DNA of 64,000 nt from Pirellulales bacterium (GCA_019694455.1 JAIBBY010000002.1:1-64000), one strand, 5' to 3'; positions 36,390 through 46,607 are shown, counted from the first letter of the stretch. Program-made: numbers and translations. The notes: a model not told the origin generated them from the letters alone.

Positions 36390-37634
36390 ATGGCGGATCC
36401 TTCTTCAATGTCGATCTCGGTGGAAGCGATCGTGAAGATCGCGCTGCTGTGCGGTGGCCTGATGACCGCGGCGGCGTATCTGGTGCTGTTGGAGCGCTGG
36501 ATCGCGGCGTGGGTGCAAGACCGCAAGGGACCGAACCGGGTGGGCATACCGCTGACCCGCATCAAACTGTTTGGCCTGGGTCAGCCGCTGGCGGACGGGC
36601 TCAAGTTCATCTTCAAAGAAGAGTACACGCCGAGTCACGTGGACCGGTGGCTCTACACGCTGGCGCCGGTTTCGATCTTGGCGGCGGCTTTGGCCACCTT
36701 CGCGGTGATTCCGTTTGGCAGCTACGTGCCGAAGTTCGCCGGCATCGATCATCAAATTCCGCTGGTGGTGGCGCCGGGCATCGACGTGGCGCTGGTGTAC
36801 GTCTTCGCGCTGTCGAGCATGGCGGTGTATGGCGTGATTTTGGGGGGCTGGGCGAGCAACAACAAATACAGCTTCATCGGCGGGCTGCGTTCCAGCGCGC
36901 AGCTCATCTCCTACGAGGTGCCGCTGGGGCTAGGCATCCTCGGCGTGGTGCTGTACTCGGGCTCTTTGCGACTGGACCGCATCATCGAGCAGCAGGCGGC
37001 CGCCGGAACGTGGAACATCTTTGTGCAGCCGTTGGGCTTTTTGGTGTTTTTGATCGCGGCGTTCGCCGAGAGCGCGCGATTGCCGTTCGACCTGCCGGAA
37101 GCGGAGCAGGAACTGATCGGCGGCTATCACACCGAGTACTCCGGGATGCGGCTGCTTTTGTATCTCATCGCCGAGTTCCTGCACATGGTGACGGCGGCGG
37201 TGCTGATCACGATCTTGTTTTTAGGCGGGTGGCATTTTTGGTTCATCACCGGCAGCGAGGCGGCGGTGACCGGCTGGGGGCAGGCGATCTTGCGGGTGCT
37301 GGTGCTGTTGGGCAAGGCGCTGGGCGTGATCGTGTTCATGATGATGGTCCGCTGGACCTGGCCCCGATTTCGCTTTGATCAGCTCATGAACCTGGCCTGG
37401 AAGGTGATGCTGCCGCTGGGGCTGGTGAATCTGGTGGTGGTCGCCGTACTGGTCGAACTGTTCATGTCGGGCTACCTGCAAGGCGCCGGTGGCGCGTTTT
37501 GGATGATTGTGGCCGGGTGGATCACGCTGGTCGCCTCGGTGGCGGCCGCCGCGCTGGCCGCGCCGTGGTTCGCCGACAACCGTCCGCGGCTTGATCTGCC
37601 CGCCTCGGAAGACGCCTACCTGTTGCCGCGCTAA
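36390..37634 (+). CDS. nuoH: NADH-quinone oxidoreductase subunit H
   Basis: A 414-residue multi-helix subunit linking the quinone site to the proton path. Signatures: QDRKGPNRVGIP, LADGLKFIFKEE, AESARLPFDLPEAEQELIGG, HTEYSGMRL and VRWTWPRFRFDQLM. Seven bases after nuoG. Confidence 0.97.
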   Translation: MADPSSMSISVEAIVKIALLCGGLMTAAAYLVLLERWIAAWVQDRKGPNRVGIPLTRIKLFGLGQPLADGLKFIFKEEYTPSHVDRWLYTLAPVSILAAALATFAVIPFGSYVPKFAGIDHQIPLVVAPGIDVALVYVFALSSMAVYGVILGGWASNNKYSFIGGLRSSAQLISYEVPLGLGILGVVLYSGSLRLDRIIEQQAAAGTWNIFVQPLGFLVFLIAAFAESARLPFDLPEAEQELIGGYHTEYSGMRLLLYLIAEFLHMVTAAVLITILFLGGWHFWFITGSEAAVTGWGQAILRVLVLLGKALGVIVFMMMVRWTWPRFRFDQLMNLAWKVMLPLGLVNLVVVAVLVELFMSGYLQGAGGAFWMIVAGWITLVASVAAAALAAPWFADNRPRLDLPASEDAYLLPR

Positions 37635-37651
37635 ATCGGGAGCCAACGCAC

Positions 37652-38185
37652 GTGAAATCGAACGACCCCGCCATCACCTGGGTGCCGGAGCCAAAGCTGG
37701 GGCTGGCGGGCAAGATGTATTTGCCGCTGGTGGTGCAAGGGCTGACGGTGACCACCAAGCATTTGTTTTCGCCGAAGATGACGGTGAGCTTTCCGGAGGA
37801 ACGGCCGACGATCGGCAATCCGCTGATCTATCGGGGGGTGCACCGGTTGAACAAAGACGAGCAGGGGCGGGTAAAGTGCGTGGCGTGCTTCTTGTGCGCG
37901 ACGGCTTGCCCGGCGCATTGCATCGACATTATTGGCGCGGAGAGCCCTTGGCCGGATCGGGAGAAGTACCCGGAGAGCTTTTCGATCGACGAGCTGCGCT
38001 GCATCTTTTGCGGGATGTGCGAAGAGGCGTGTCCGGTGGACGCGATTGAATTGACGAGCCTGTTCGACCTGACGGGGCGGAGTCGCGAGGAGATGATCTT
38101 CGACAAGGAAAAGCTGCTCAGCGTGTACGACCAGACCAAGGACGCGGAGCCGAGCCCCATGGAACGAGAGGCGGCCGCGCGATGA
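37652..38185 (+). CDS. nuoI: NADH-quinone oxidoreductase subunit I
   Basis: A 177-residue subunit with two [4Fe-4S] motifs, CVACFLCATACP and CIFCGMCEEACPVDAI, carrying clusters N6a and N6b. Overlaps nuoJ by four bases (ATGA). Confidence 0.97.
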   Translation: MKSNDPAITWVPEPKLGLAGKMYLPLVVQGLTVTTKHLFSPKMTVSFPEERPTIGNPLIYRGVHRLNKDEQGRVKCVACFLCATACPAHCIDIIGAESPWPDREKYPESFSIDELRCIFCGMCEEACPVDAIELTSLFDLTGRSREEMIFDKEKLLSVYDQTKDAEPSPMEREAAAR

Positions 38186-38943
38186 ATTTGAGCGACGTGA
38201 CAACCGATCAATGGATTTTTCTGGCGGCCGCGTTTTGCGGCGGTTGGGGACTGTGGCTGATGCTGCCGCGGCGCGGCCAGCGCGGCCGAGCGTTGGGGGC
38301 GGTGCTGGGCGTGGTGATGCTGGGGCTGCTCATGTCGCGGATCGACCGCCTGGGGGACTGGCTCACCGACAGCGTGTTTCTGGTGCTGGCGGCGGTGACG
38401 TTGCTCTCGGCGGGGGCGACGATCACGTTTCGCAATCCGGTGTATTGCGCCATCTGGTTCGCGCTGACGCTGTTGGGCGTCTCGGGGCTGTTGTTTTTGC
38501 AGGGAGCGCAGTTCTTGGGCGTGGCGACGCTGACGGTGTACGCCGGCGCGATTTTGGTGATGTTTTTGTTCGTGCTGATGTTCGCCAACCCCAGTGGGCG
38601 CGATTACTACGATCGGATGAGTTGGGAGCCGTGGCTGGCGGCGCCGGCCGCCGCGGTGATTGTGGTGGCGTTGACCGTGGTGGTGGTGCGCACGCTGACG
38701 CGCGACGAGGCGCCGGCGGCCGGGTCGCCGATCGCGGCGACGCAAATCACCGCCGCGGCGCGCGAGGCGGAGATTTTGGCGGGCGAACACATGGCGCACC
38801 TGGGGCGCCGGCTGTTCAGCCAGTATCTGGTGGCGATTGAGATCGCCGGCACGCTGCTGTTGGTGGCGCTGGTCGGCGCGGTGGCGATCGTGATGCAAGA
38901 CAAGTCAAGCAAACACGCCCGACGCGAGGCGCGCCATGGTTGA
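38182..38943 (+). CDS. nuoJ: NADH-quinone oxidoreductase subunit J
   Basis: A 253-residue membrane subunit with five hydrophobic segments; NPVYCAIWFALTLLGVSGLL and LTVYAGAILVMFLFVLMF are family-typical. The last third has a polar loop (residues about 180-210) before the final helix, making it longer than E. coli NuoJ (184). Starts within nuoI and overlaps nuoK by eight bases. Confidence 0.95.
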   Translation: MNLSDVTTDQWIFLAAAFCGGWGLWLMLPRRGQRGRALGAVLGVVMLGLLMSRIDRLGDWLTDSVFLVLAAVTLLSAGATITFRNPVYCAIWFALTLLGVSGLLFLQGAQFLGVATLTVYAGAILVMFLFVLMFANPSGRDYYDRMSWEPWLAAPAAAVIVVALTVVVVRTLTRDEAPAAGSPIAATQITAAAREAEILAGEHMAHLGRRLFSQYLVAIEIAGTLLLVALVGAVAIVMQDKSSKHARREARHG

Positions 38944-39379
38944 AGAAGCGCTGTTGCAAAACTATTTGGTCGTGGGCGCCGTGCTGTTTGGGCTGGGCCT
39001 GTTGGGCCTGCTGACGCGGCGGAACATGATTGTGATGTTCCTGGCGGCGGAAATGATGCTGCAAGGGGTGTCGGTGAGTCTGGCCGCATGGGGCCGGTAT
39101 CACAACGATTGGGGCGGCCAGATCCTGGTGATCTTCATACTCACCGTGGCGGCGTGCGAGGCGGCGATCGCGCTGGCGCTGGTGATGGGACTGTATCGGG
39201 CGCGGGGCACGCTGGACATGGTGGTTTGGCAAAGCTTGCGCGAAGACAACCAGCCGCTGTACGTGGATGAACAGTTGCCCGAGACGACGTTGGAAACCCA
39301 CGCGTGGCCGCAACTAACGCCGGCGGGGGTGGAGCCGGCATTGCCGGAGATCGACACAAATTATCGGATGCGCGTTTAG
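38936..39379 (+). CDS. nuoK: NADH-quinone oxidoreductase subunit K, with C-terminal extension
   Basis: A 147-residue subunit. The first 100 residues are a normal three-helix NuoK (GLLTRRNMIVMFLAAEMMLQ, VAACEAAIALALVMGLYR) with the conserved Glu residues. About 45 extra polar residues follow (from RARGTLDMVVWQSLRED), absent from short NuoK proteins of about 100 residues. Confidence 0.95.
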   Translation: MVEEALLQNYLVVGAVLFGLGLLGLLTRRNMIVMFLAAEMMLQGVSVSLAAWGRYHNDWGGQILVIFILTVAACEAAIALALVMGLYRARGTLDMVVWQSLREDNQPLYVDEQLPETTLETHAWPQLTPAGVEPALPEIDTNYRMRV

Positions 39380-39415
39380 CGCTGACATGGCGCGGCGCGA
39401 GAGTGGAATTGACGG

Positions 39416-41587
39416 ATGGAAGAACGCATTGATTTGCTGATGGTCTTGATCCCGGCGCTGCCGCTGGCGGCGACGGTCATCACGGCCGCGCTGGGTCGCT
39501 ATGTGCTGCGGGAGTTGAGTCACTGGCCAGTGCTGTTGGCCACGGTGACGGCGTTCGCGCTCAGCTTGGTGCTTTTGTACGACGTGCGGACCGCGGCCAG
39601 CGCGGCAGCGGAAGGGGCTGCGACTCACGCGCCGGAAGGCGACGGCGCGCACGGGCCAGCGGACGCGGCGCAATCGACGAACCGCAAGAGCGTGGGCTGG
39701 GAGCATGTGCGCAATCTGTGGACCTGGGCCAGCGTGGACGACGCTTACACCGGCTTGGACGTAAAGTTGCCGCACGAGCAGACACCCAGCGGCGCGGTGC
39801 TGGTGGGCAACCCCGACACGCAAGGATTTGATTTTCGGATCGACGTGGCGCTGCGGGCCGATCCGTTGACCTCGATCATGCTGTCGATGGTCACCTTGGT
39901 GTCGTCGTTGGTGGTGATTTACGCGATTGGTTACATGCACGGCGATCCGGGGTATTGGCGCTTCTTCACGTACGTGTCGCTGTTCATCTTCTCGATGACG
40001 ATGTTGGTGTCGGCGAGCAACTTTGTGTTGCTGTACGCGTTTTGGGAAGCGGTGGGGCTATGCAGTTATCTGTTGGTCGGCTTTTGGTATGAGAAGCGCG
40101 CGGCTGCCGCCGCGGGTATGAAGGCGTTTCTGGTCAATCGCGTGGGCGATTTTTGTTTCGTGCTCGGGTTGTTCCTGATGTGGACCACCTATGGCACGCT
40201 GAACTACCACGACGTGACCACCCCGGACGGCGCGGTGCAGGTCTCTGGCGTCTTGGGGCAAAGCCGGTTGCTGGCCGACCCGGCCGACGCCTATGTGGGG
40301 GGGGGTGTGGGACTGGCGATTTGCCTGCTGCTGCTGGCGGGCGCATGTGGCAAGAGCGCGCAGTTTCCGCTGCACGTGTGGCTGCCCGACGCGATGGAAG
40401 GCCCCACTCCGGTGAGCGCGCTGATTCATGCGGCGACGATGGTGACGGCGGGGGTGTACATGGTGACGCGCTGCGCGCCGTTGTACTTGAGCGCGCCGGA
40501 GTCGTATTACGTGGTGGCGGCGATCGGCGCGTTCACGGCGCTGTTTTCGGCGATCATCGCCGTCACGCAGACTGATCTGAAGCGAGTGCTGGCTTATTCA
40601 ACCATCAGTCAACTCGGTTACATGTTCGTGGGCCTGGGGGTAGGGACGCTGGCAGGGATCACGGCGGGCATGTTCCACCTGTTCACGCACGCGTTCTTCA
40701 AGGCGTTGTTGTTTTTGGCCGCGGGGAGCGTGATGCACGCCATGGGGGGCGTGATCGACATGCGCAGCTTCAGCGGCCTGCGGCGCAAGTTGCCGATCAC
40801 GCACGCGACGTTTTTGATTGGCGCCTTGGCGCTGGCGGGGTTCTTTCCGCTGGCCGGCTTCTGGAGCAAGGACGCCATCCTCGGCGCCGCGCTCGACCGC
40901 TCGCGCGAGGGGGACGGCGCCGCGCTGTATCAATGGGTTTACTACGCCGGCCTGTTCACCGCCGCGCTAACTTCGTTCTACACCTTTCGCGCTTTCTTCA
41001 TGACGTTCTACGGGCCGGAGCGCATCCCGCACGAGGCGGGGCATCACGCCCACGAATCGCCGCTGGTGATGACCGGGCCGCTGGTGATTTTGTCGGCGTT
41101 CGCGCTGGGCGTGGGCGCGTGGTTCGAGTACACCCACGGCTTCGCCAATTTTCTGGCGCTGGCGCCAAGCATGGCCTACGGGCCTTTGGTTCCGCACGGA
41201 TCGCATCACTTCCATCTGGATGTCGCCACGATCAGCATGATTATCGCGGTGCTCGGCTTCATTGGCGCCTGGTACTTGTATCTGGGGGATCAGCGCGAGA
41301 TCGATTTCCTCACGCGGCTGATGCAGCCGGTTTACCGGTTGTCGAGCGGCAAGTTCTTTTTCGATCCGATTTACAACGCGCTGATCATTTGGCCGGCGCG
41401 CACGCTGGCGACGTTTCTGTCGTGGCTCGACTGGCATCTGGTCGACGCCATTGTGAACGCCGTGGGTTGGTTGGCGCCGGCGGCGGGATCGCTGTTGCGG
41501 ACGCTGGAAAACGGCGTGCTGCACTTTTACGCGCTGGCGATGATGCTGGCGCTGGCGATCTTGTTGCTTGGCGTGGTGATTTTGTAA
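39416..41587 (+). CDS. nuoL: NADH-quinone oxidoreductase subunit L
   Basis: A 723-residue antiporter-like subunit (E. coli: 613). Core signatures: NFVLLYAFWEAVGLCSYLLV, KSAQFPLHVWLPDAMEGPTP and HLFTHAFFKALLFLAAGSVMH. An insertion of about 90 mainly polar residues (about 58-148, rich in Ala, Gly and Glu) lies between the second helix and the first conserved block. The long lateral helix at the C-terminus is present. Confidence 0.96.
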   Translation: MEERIDLLMVLIPALPLAATVITAALGRYVLRELSHWPVLLATVTAFALSLVLLYDVRTAASAAAEGAATHAPEGDGAHGPADAAQSTNRKSVGWEHVRNLWTWASVDDAYTGLDVKLPHEQTPSGAVLVGNPDTQGFDFRIDVALRADPLTSIMLSMVTLVSSLVVIYAIGYMHGDPGYWRFFTYVSLFIFSMTMLVSASNFVLLYAFWEAVGLCSYLLVGFWYEKRAAAAAGMKAFLVNRVGDFCFVLGLFLMWTTYGTLNYHDVTTPDGAVQVSGVLGQSRLLADPADAYVGGGVGLAICLLLLAGACGKSAQFPLHVWLPDAMEGPTPVSALIHAATMVTAGVYMVTRCAPLYLSAPESYYVVAAIGAFTALFSAIIAVTQTDLKRVLAYSTISQLGYMFVGLGVGTLAGITAGMFHLFTHAFFKALLFLAAGSVMHAMGGVIDMRSFSGLRRKLPITHATFLIGALALAGFFPLAGFWSKDAILGAALDRSREGDGAALYQWVYYAGLFTAALTSFYTFRAFFMTFYGPERIPHEAGHHAHESPLVMTGPLVILSAFALGVGAWFEYTHGFANFLALAPSMAYGPLVPHGSHHFHLDVATISMIIAVLGFIGAWYLYLGDQREIDFLTRLMQPVYRLSSGKFFFDPIYNALIIWPARTLATFLSWLDWHLVDAIVNAVGWLAPAAGSLLRTLENGVLHFYALAMMLALAILLLGVVIL

Positions 41588-41639
41588 CGAGTGATTGGGA
41601 TTTTCAGTCGTCGGTTCTTACTGCTTGCAAGGTTCGACC

Positions 41640-43364
41640 ATGCCCGAAGCTGTTGACTTGTCCGTGCCGCTGGCGATCAGCATTTTGCTGCCGATCGTGG
41701 GCGCGATCTTGGTGTGGGTGGTGGCGGACGCCGGGCGAGGGGCGGTGCGGCAGGTGGCGCTGTGGACCTCGCTGGCCACGCTGGCGGTGGCGGGCTACAT
41801 CGTGTTGCAGCAGGCGCGCGGCGCGGCGCAGTTCAAGCGCGCGTATGACTGGCTGGACACGGCGGCGGGGACCGGGGTGGGGATCCAGTTTTCGCTGGGG
41901 CTGGATGGGCTCAGCTTCTGGCTCTATGGATTGTCGGCGCTGCTGCTATTGGTATGCGTGCTGGTGAGTTGGGAGGCGATCCGCGACCACGCGGCGGGGT
42001 TCTACTCGCTGCTGTTGGTGTTGGGATCGGGCATGCTGGGGGTATTCGCCGCGCGCGACGTGATTTTGTTTTACGTGTTTTTTGAGTTCACGCTGATTCC
42101 GCTGTTCTTTTTGATCGGCATTTGGGGGAGCGAGGATCGGCGCTACGCCGCGGTGAAGTTCTTTTTGTACACGTTGGCCGGCAGCCTGCTGACCTTCTTG
42201 GGGCTGTTGGCGATCGTGCTGTGGAATTACTTCAACTCGCCCGACCGGGTGATGACGTTCAACATCGCCGCGCTGACCAGCGGCCTGGCGCGACATCCGA
42301 TCGACGCGGCGCTGACCTGGGGTGGAATGTCGATCAGCGTGCAGGTGTTGATCTTCTTGGCGCTGTTCGCGGGGTTTGCGGTCAAGGTGCCGCTGTTTCC
42401 GTTTCATACCTGGCTGCCGCTGGCGCACGTGCAGGCGCCAACCGCGGGGAGCGTGGTGCTGGCGGGGATCTTGTTGAAGATTGGGACCTACGGATTCTTG
42501 CGGTTCAGCGTGCCGATGCTCCCCGACGCGACGGCGCTGTTTGCGCCAGCGATCGGTTGGCTGAGCGCGGCGGGCGTGATCTATGCGGCGCTGGTGGCGC
42601 TGGCGCAAAGCGACATGAAAAAGATGATCGCCTACTCCAGCGTGGGGCATTTGGGCTTTTCGATGTTGGGATTGTTCGCGCTCAATCGACTGGGCGCGGT
42701 GGGGGGCACGCTGCAGATGGTCAATCACGGCCTGTCGACCGGCGGCCTGTTCGCGCTGATCGGCATGTTGTACGAGCGCTATCACACGCGGCAGATCAGC
42801 GCGTATGGCGGCATCGCCAAGCGACTGCCGTGGTACGCCTTCTTTTTTGTGTTGTTCACCATGTCGAGCATTGGCTTGCCGATGCTCAACGGCTTTCCGG
42901 GCGAGTTCATGCTTTTCATGGGGGCGTTTCAGCGCGGCTTTTCTGGCGGCCCGTGGACCGTGGAAACGCAATTGCGCTGGATCGCGGTGCTGTCGGTGAC
43001 CGGCATGATACTCAACGCCTGGTACATGTTGTGGCTAGCCAAGAGTATTTTGTATGGACCCTTGCGCGAGCCGCACGAGGAGCATGGCCATTCGGGGCAG
43101 GCTCCCGGACCGGTGCGCGATTTGAGCGGGCGCGAGATCGCGGCGCTGGCGCCGATCGCGGTGTTCATGCTGTGGATCGGCTTGGCGCCGAACATGTTCA
43201 TTCAGCCGATGGAGCCCGCGCTGACGCCGGCCATCGCCGCAGCGAGCGCGAAGTTCGATAGCCTGTGGCATGCCGCGCCCACGGCCACAAGCGTCGCCCG
43301 CAAACAAGCGCCGGCGCTGGCGGCCAACCTGAAAACAACGAAAGACAACGATCGTGACCGCTGA
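41640..43364 (+). CDS. nuoM: NADH-quinone oxidoreductase subunit M
   Basis: A 574-residue antiporter-like subunit. Signatures: FYVFFEFTLIPLFFLIGIWG (with the key Glu), VKVPLFPFHTWLPLAHVQAP and MKKMIAYSSVGHLGF. ATG 41640 begins MPEAVDLSVPLAISILLP; a frame from 41595 is not family-like. The C-terminal 40 residues are a polar tail rich in Ala and Lys. Overlaps nuoN by 11 bases. Confidence 0.96.
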   Translation: MPEAVDLSVPLAISILLPIVGAILVWVVADAGRGAVRQVALWTSLATLAVAGYIVLQQARGAAQFKRAYDWLDTAAGTGVGIQFSLGLDGLSFWLYGLSALLLLVCVLVSWEAIRDHAAGFYSLLLVLGSGMLGVFAARDVILFYVFFEFTLIPLFFLIGIWGSEDRRYAAVKFFLYTLAGSLLTFLGLLAIVLWNYFNSPDRVMTFNIAALTSGLARHPIDAALTWGGMSISVQVLIFLALFAGFAVKVPLFPFHTWLPLAHVQAPTAGSVVLAGILLKIGTYGFLRFSVPMLPDATALFAPAIGWLSAAGVIYAALVALAQSDMKKMIAYSSVGHLGFSMLGLFALNRLGAVGGTLQMVNHGLSTGGLFALIGMLYERYHTRQISAYGGIAKRLPWYAFFFVLFTMSSIGLPMLNGFPGEFMLFMGAFQRGFSGGPWTVETQLRWIAVLSVTGMILNAWYMLWLAKSILYGPLREPHEEHGHSGQAPGPVRDLSGREIAALAPIAVFMLWIGLAPNMFIQPMEPALTPAIAAASAKFDSLWHAAPTATSVARKQAPALAANLKTTKDNDRDR

Positions 43365-44901
43365 GACCATCAACTATTTGCTGCCCGAGATCGTGCTGAT
43401 CGCCGCGGCGACGGCGATTTATGTGCTGGGGGCGTTCGTGCCGGCGCGGGGGTTATGGAGCGCGTTGGCGGCTGGCGCGATGCTGTTGGCGGCGCTGCTC
43501 TTGGCGCGGGGCGGAGTGGCGTCGACCAGTGGGGCGGTGGCGACCGATCTGTTGGCGCAGTATGGCCGCTGGTTGGGGCTGGGATCGGGCCTGTTGCTGG
43601 TGATGATGGGCGCGCGGCAGTCGGCGCCAGGATACGGGTCTGAGATGACCGGTTCGTTGGTGCTGGCCACCAGCGGACTGATGTTGGCCGCGGTGGGCAA
43701 CGACCTGGTGCTGTTGTTCTTGGGGCTGGAGATGATTTCGATCCCGACGTACGTGCTGCTGTACCTGGGCCGTCCCGGCGATCGCGGCAAGGAAGCGGCG
43801 GCGAAGTACTTTTTTCTTTCGATCCTGTCGAGCGCCGTGTTGTTGTACGGTTTCAGTTGGCTGTATGGGATGGGGGGCGCGACGCAACTGCCGGTGATTC
43901 AGGCGGCGCTGCTTTCGCATTCGCCCGACGTGGGGCTGGCGCGGCTAGGTCCCCTGGCATTGGTGCTGTTGTTTATGGGGCTGGGCTTCAAGATGGCGGC
44001 GGCGCCATTTCAGTTTTACGCGCCCGATGTATATCAAGGGACGAGCCACGGCAACGCCGCGCTCTTGTCGGTGCTGCCGAAAGCAGCGGGTCTGATCGTG
44101 CTGGTGCGCCTGGTGGCGGTCGCCATGCCGGGGCAGGAAAGGACCGCCTGGCATCTGGCGATGGCGCTGGGCGCCTTGAGCATGACGGTGGGCAACCTGC
44201 TGGCGGTGTGGCAGACGCACGTGCGGCGGCTGATGGCGTATTCGTCGATTGCGCATATCGGCTACATGCTGGTGGGTGTGGCGGCCGGCTTCGCGGCGAC
44301 GCAAAGCCCGCAGGCGGGCGGCTCCGACGGGTTGGGCGCCATGCTGTTTTATCTGGCGACCTACGCGCTGGCGACGATCGGCACGTTCGCGGCGCTGGCG
44401 TACTTGGGAAGCCGCGAGCGCCCGATTGAAACGCTCGACGATCTGGCCGGGCTGGGTTGGAAGTATCCGATCGTTGGTCTGTCGATGGGGATCTTCATGT
44501 TCAGTCTGGCGGGCATCCCGATCTTCGCCGGCTTCTGGGGGAAGCTGACGGTGTTCTTTGCCGCGCTGCGCGTGGCCGAGGCGCCGGGGGACGCGGCGCT
44601 GCGCGGTTGGTTTTTGGCGCTGGTGGTGCTGGGCGCGCTGAACGCGGCGGTGGGGGCGTTTTACTATCTGCGGGTGATCGGCGCGATGGTGTTTCGCGAA
44701 CCCGCGACCGAGCGCAGCGCCGGCGGCGGACTGGCCGCCTGGGGCGCGGCGGTGGCGTGCGCAGCGCTGGTGTTAGCGATCGGCATCTTGCCCGGTCCGC
44801 TGTTGCGCGAGTCGCAAAAGGCCGCGAATCTGGGCACGCCACGACCGGCGGGCACGGTGGTCGCGGGCGCTGTGGCGACGGTGGCGGAACGTGCGCGCTG
44901 A
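43354..44901 (+). CDS. nuoN: NADH-quinone oxidoreductase subunit N
   Basis: A 515-residue antiporter-like subunit starting at GTG 43354 inside nuoM. Signatures: LFLGLEMISIPTYVLLYLG, AAPFQFYAPDVYQGTS, RRLMAYSSIAHIGYMLVG and PIFAGFWGKLTVF. Last gene of the operon; no clear intrinsic terminator follows within 220 bases. Confidence 0.96.
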   Translation: MTAETINYLLPEIVLIAAATAIYVLGAFVPARGLWSALAAGAMLLAALLLARGGVASTSGAVATDLLAQYGRWLGLGSGLLLVMMGARQSAPGYGSEMTGSLVLATSGLMLAAVGNDLVLLFLGLEMISIPTYVLLYLGRPGDRGKEAAAKYFFLSILSSAVLLYGFSWLYGMGGATQLPVIQAALLSHSPDVGLARLGPLALVLLFMGLGFKMAAAPFQFYAPDVYQGTSHGNAALLSVLPKAAGLIVLVRLVAVAMPGQERTAWHLAMALGALSMTVGNLLAVWQTHVRRLMAYSSIAHIGYMLVGVAAGFAATQSPQAGGSDGLGAMLFYLATYALATIGTFAALAYLGSRERPIETLDDLAGLGWKYPIVGLSMGIFMFSLAGIPIFAGFWGKLTVFFAALRVAEAPGDAALRGWFLALVVLGALNAAVGAFYYLRVIGAMVFREPATERSAGGGLAAWGAAVACAALVLAIGILPGPLLRESQKAANLGTPRPAGTVVAGAVATVAERAR

Positions 44902-45125
44902 CGGGCGACGATTTCCGCGCCGGCCTTGAGCAATTGCGGCGCCGCGAAATCAAACCGCATTGAGTTGGGCGTTGTCGCTGCAAGGCAGCGCATTCGACGC
45001 CAATTCCCAGCAGTATCCTCAAACAAGTGAGCGTTTGGCGCTCATGGACGTCGGCCCCGGCTTCGGTTGACAATGGAAGCTCGGACTAAGTGTGTCAGCA
45101 TAGCGCGCCAAGAGCGAGGATCAGC

Positions 45126-46607
45126 ATGAATAGCGCATGGCAGATTGAGCCACGTGGCGGAGCGATACGACTGGGCCCGCGTCCGATGGTTTGGTCGCTT
45201 GTATTTCTTCTCATGTCGCATTCCTATGCGATCGCTGTGGCGAATCCGCTCGAGAAGATTCGCGTGTCGTCCGACCACCGCACATTCGTGACGGCTAGCG
45301 GCCGCGCGTTTGCTCCCGTGGGGCTCACCTACTTTCGCGCGAACACGGGATGGGCGCCGCAGGTGTGGAAGCGGTTCGACGCCGAGGCGACGCGCCGCGA
45401 TTTTGCCGTCATGAAAGAGTTGGGCGTCAATTGCGTGCGCGTCTTTCTCAGCTACACGTCGTTTTGCGATCAGTTGGGCCAACTGAACCCGGACGGGCTG
45501 ACAAAGTTCGATCAGTTTCTCTCGTTCGCCGAAGAGGCCGGTATCTATGTGCATCCGACGGGCCCCGATCACTGGGAAGGCGTTCCGGACTGGGCCCGCG
45601 AGGATCAGATTTCTGGCGAACAATATCTGGAAACGATCGAAGCATTCTGGACGATGTTCGCCAAACGCTACGCCGGCCGGAATGTGATCTTCGCGTACGA
45701 CCTGCGTAACGAACCGGCCGTGCCATGGGCCGCGACGCCGACGATGCGGCGGCGCTGGAACGAGTGGCTGCTCAAGCGCTATGTCACGCGCGAGGCGCTG
45801 GCGCAAGCCTGGGGCGTTGACGCCAGCGCCGTACCGCTGGGCGAGGCGCCAACTCCCGAGGACGAGCACAAGATCGGCAAGGCGGAATTGCTCGACTACC
45901 AGCTATTTCGCGAGGACCTGGCCGACGAATGGACCGCTCGGCAGGTCAAGGCCATCAAAGCGGCCGATCCCGACGCGCTGTGCACCGTGGGGTTCATTCA
46001 GTGGTCCGTGCCATCGCTCTTGCCGGGGTTGCGGCACTACTCAGGCTTCCGCCCCGAGCGTCAGGGACCACTGCTCGATTTCTTCGAGATTCATTTCTAT
46101 CCGTTTTGTGACGGCGCCTATGAATATCAAAGCGCGGACGCCGAAACGAAAAACCTGGCCTACTTCGAAGGAGTCGTGCGCGAGTTGGCCCGACTCGGTA
46201 AGCCAGTGGTCTTGGCGGAATTTGGCTGGTACGGCGGAGGCAAACCGGTGTTTGATCGAGGGATTCACCCCGCCGCGACTGAGGAGCAACAGGCGCAGTG
46301 GTGCCGCCGCGTGGTCGAAACCGGGCAAGGGCTGATGGTCGGATGGTTGAATTGGGGGCTGTTCGATCAGCCCGAGGCAACCGATCCGAGCCAGTTCAGC
46401 GGTTTGCTAACCGCGACCGGCCAGCCGAAAGCGTGGGGCCGCGCGTTCGCCGAGTTGGCGGCGCGTCAAAGAGATGGAACTTTGACGCCGCGCGCGCTGG
46501 GGGAGCGTCCAGAACTCGATTGGAACCGCTGTCTGGTCGATGCGCAGGCCGCGGCGGAATTTCGCGCGGCGTACCTGCAAGCGTTTCGACGCGATATCGC
46601 CCGTTGA
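45126..46607 (+). CDS. Secreted glycoside hydrolase, GH-A clan (GH5-like)
   Basis: A 493-residue protein starting at ATG 45126, with GAGGA six bases upstream. Signal-anchor-like hydrophobic stretch near 22-38 (VWSLVFLLMSHSYAIAVA). A TIM-barrel follows: GRAFAPVGLTYFRAN, ELGVNCVRVFLSY, AYDLRNEP (the Asn-Glu pair with the acid/base) and VVLAEFGWYGGG (nucleophile Glu). These fit cellulase/mannanase/beta-galactosidase-type retaining enzymes, with polysaccharide breakdown in the periplasm or outside the cell as the likely job. Substrate cannot be read. It is monocistronic, between nuo and the sigma factor. Confidence 0.85.
   Translation: MNSAWQIEPRGGAIRLGPRPMVWSLVFLLMSHSYAIAVANPLEKIRVSSDHRTFVTASGRAFAPVGLTYFRANTGWAPQVWKRFDAEATRRDFAVMKELGVNCVRVFLSYTSFCDQLGQLNPDGLTKFDQFLSFAEEAGIYVHPTGPDHWEGVPDWAREDQISGEQYLETIEAFWTMFAKRYAGRNVIFAYDLRNEPAVPWAATPTMRRRWNEWLLKRYVTREALAQAWGVDASAVPLGEAPTPEDEHKIGKAELLDYQLFREDLADEWTARQVKAIKAADPDALCTVGFIQWSVPSLLPGLRHYSGFRPERQGPLLDFFEIHFYPFCDGAYEYQSADAETKNLAYFEGVVRELARLGKPVVLAEFGWYGGGKPVFDRGIHPAATEEQQAQWCRRVVETGQGLMVGWLNWGLFDQPEATDPSQFSGLLTATGQPKAWGRAFAELAARQRDGTLTPRALGERPELDWNRCLVDAQAAAEFRAAYLQAFRRDIAR

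Noticed and set aside
44902-45125. Terminator after nuoN
   Set aside because: An imperfect inverted repeat (GATTTCCGCG with CGCGAAATC) is present but has a bulge and no T-run, so it was not called.
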